A stretch of 6,805 nucleotides of DNA. It comes from JBBKWG01 sp037968835 (GTDB taxonomy: Bacteria; Pseudomonadota; Alphaproteobacteria; Rhodobacterales; Rhodobacteraceae). Positions within the stretch are counted from its first letter, which is position 1, and the number at the start of each line of letters is the position of its first letter. The position numbers were made by a program, and so were the translations under genes. The DNA lies in assembly GCA_037968835.1 (NCBI GenBank), contig JBBKWG010000064.1, positions 1-6,805 on the forward strand, in the 5' to 3' direction. The notes below the pieces were generated by a model. It had not been told where the DNA came from and ran no database searches. It was given only the letters and a program-made list of their open reading frames with translations. Positions 6,440 through 6,805 of the stretch are shown here, piece after piece.

Positions 6440-6509
6440 CGTCACTCAGGGTAAGAACTGATTGGCGGCTACCATGCCCCATCCACCGACACCGGTAAAC
6501 CGTTCTTGA

Positions 6510-6805
6510 TCAGGGTTCGAGAGCTCCGCGTGCGGGAGGCCCGGCTCGGGTGACACCAAAGGCGTCATGCTCTGTGACAAAGCCCGTGCCGCCGCCCCCG
6601 ATTGCCGCCGATCCGCTCTGCGGCCGCGGCAGAGGGAGGGACGCTGGCGAGGCATACGTGGCGTCGGTAATGAACGTATCCCGCGCCATGTTGATGCGAA
6701 CGTTTTCGCCGGTCGCCCAAGTGTCACCGCTGCGGTTTACGATCGTGATCTGAGACGCCCCGAAGCTCACATCGAAGTCGCCATCGTTCTCGAAATACCA
6801 GCCAT
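6510..6805 (-). CDS. Unidentified protein, C-terminal fragment (5' end outside window)
   Basis: An open frame enters from the right edge on the minus strand and ends at TGA (bases 6512-6510), leaving about 98 visible residues. It starts GWYFENDGDFDVSFGASQ and continues with ITIVNRSGDTWATGENVRI, an alternating hydrophobic/polar pattern typical of beta strands. It then becomes low-complexity, rich in Gly, Pro, Ala and Ser (SGSAAIGGGGTG), before its end. The WYFEN and NRSG-x-TW-x-x-G segments vaguely recall beta-rich phage structural or tail-fibre segments, but this is an impression, not an identification. There is no transmembrane tail or known anchor at the visible C-terminus. The stop lies 70 bases before the GT4 start, so co-transcription with that gene is possible. 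A GTG at 6770 could serve as a start, but coding-like sequence continues upstream of it to the window edge, so I treat it as internal. Confidence 0.5.
   Translation of the reverse strand, partial: GWYFENDGDFDVSFGASQITIVNRSGDTWATGENVRINMARDTFITDATYASPASLPLPRPQSGSAAIGGGGTGFVTEHDAFGVTRAGPPARGALEP

Noticed and set aside
5763..6482. A 239-codon minus-strand frame overlapping the GT4 gene
   Set aside because: It is Arg/Ser/Pro/His-rich shadow coding in a GC-rich region. The overlapping frame has the full set of GT4 motifs, including EX7E.
6480..6505. ACCG-rich repeat/hairpin as a terminator after the right-edge gene
   Set aside because: The stem would be about 4 bp with a 2-base loop and no T-run follows on the minus strand.
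6446..6727. A 93-codon minus-strand frame between the partial right-edge gene and the GT4 gene
   Set aside because: Its product is a low-complexity Arg/Pro/Ser-rich sequence. The alternative frame (6510-6805) has a more protein-like composition and continues past the window edge.

Overview
The window looks like part of a surface-polysaccharide (exopolysaccharide, capsule or LPS) glycosyltransferase locus from a GC-rich Gram-negative bacterium. An alphaproteobacterium, perhaps a sphingomonad, is my best guess from protein style and codon use; no rRNA or other taxonomic marker is present, so this is inference.

Layout. (1) Positions 2-277, + strand: the C-terminal end of a family 2 glycosyltransferase (GT2) that begins outside the window. 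(2) Positions 278-445: an AT-richer intergenic gap, the only possible promoter region for the next block. (3) Positions 446-5202, + strand: five genes joined by four successive 4-base start/stop overlaps (one GTGA, three ATGA). In order they are a GtrB/DPM1-type polyprenyl-phosphate glycosyltransferase, a GtrA-family small membrane protein, a multispanning GT87 (DUF2029) glycosyltransferase, and two tandem paralogous GT61 (DUF563) glycosyltransferases. (4) Positions 5192-6439, - strand: a GT4 (WcaL-like) glycosyltransferase meeting the second GT61 tail to tail with an 11-base overlap. (5) Positions 6510-6805, - strand: the C-terminal end of an unidentified, probably beta-rich protein that continues beyond the right edge.

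How the genes may work together. The first three genes of the cassette match the three parts of a Gtr-type glycan-modification system. GtrB loads a sugar from a nucleotide donor onto undecaprenyl phosphate in the cytoplasm, GtrA is thought to help flip it, and the GT87 enzyme uses the lipid-linked sugar on the periplasmic face to decorate a glycan. The two GT61 enzymes and the flanking GT2 and GT4 enzymes are likely cytosolic and would build the repeat unit. The five-gene cassette has clearly lower GC (sampled rows about 47-65%) than the left flank (about 69%) and the GT4 gene (sampled rows 67-68%), which suggests the cassette was acquired or swapped as a module. I found no tRNA, rRNA, CRISPR array, transposase or convincing intrinsic terminator.
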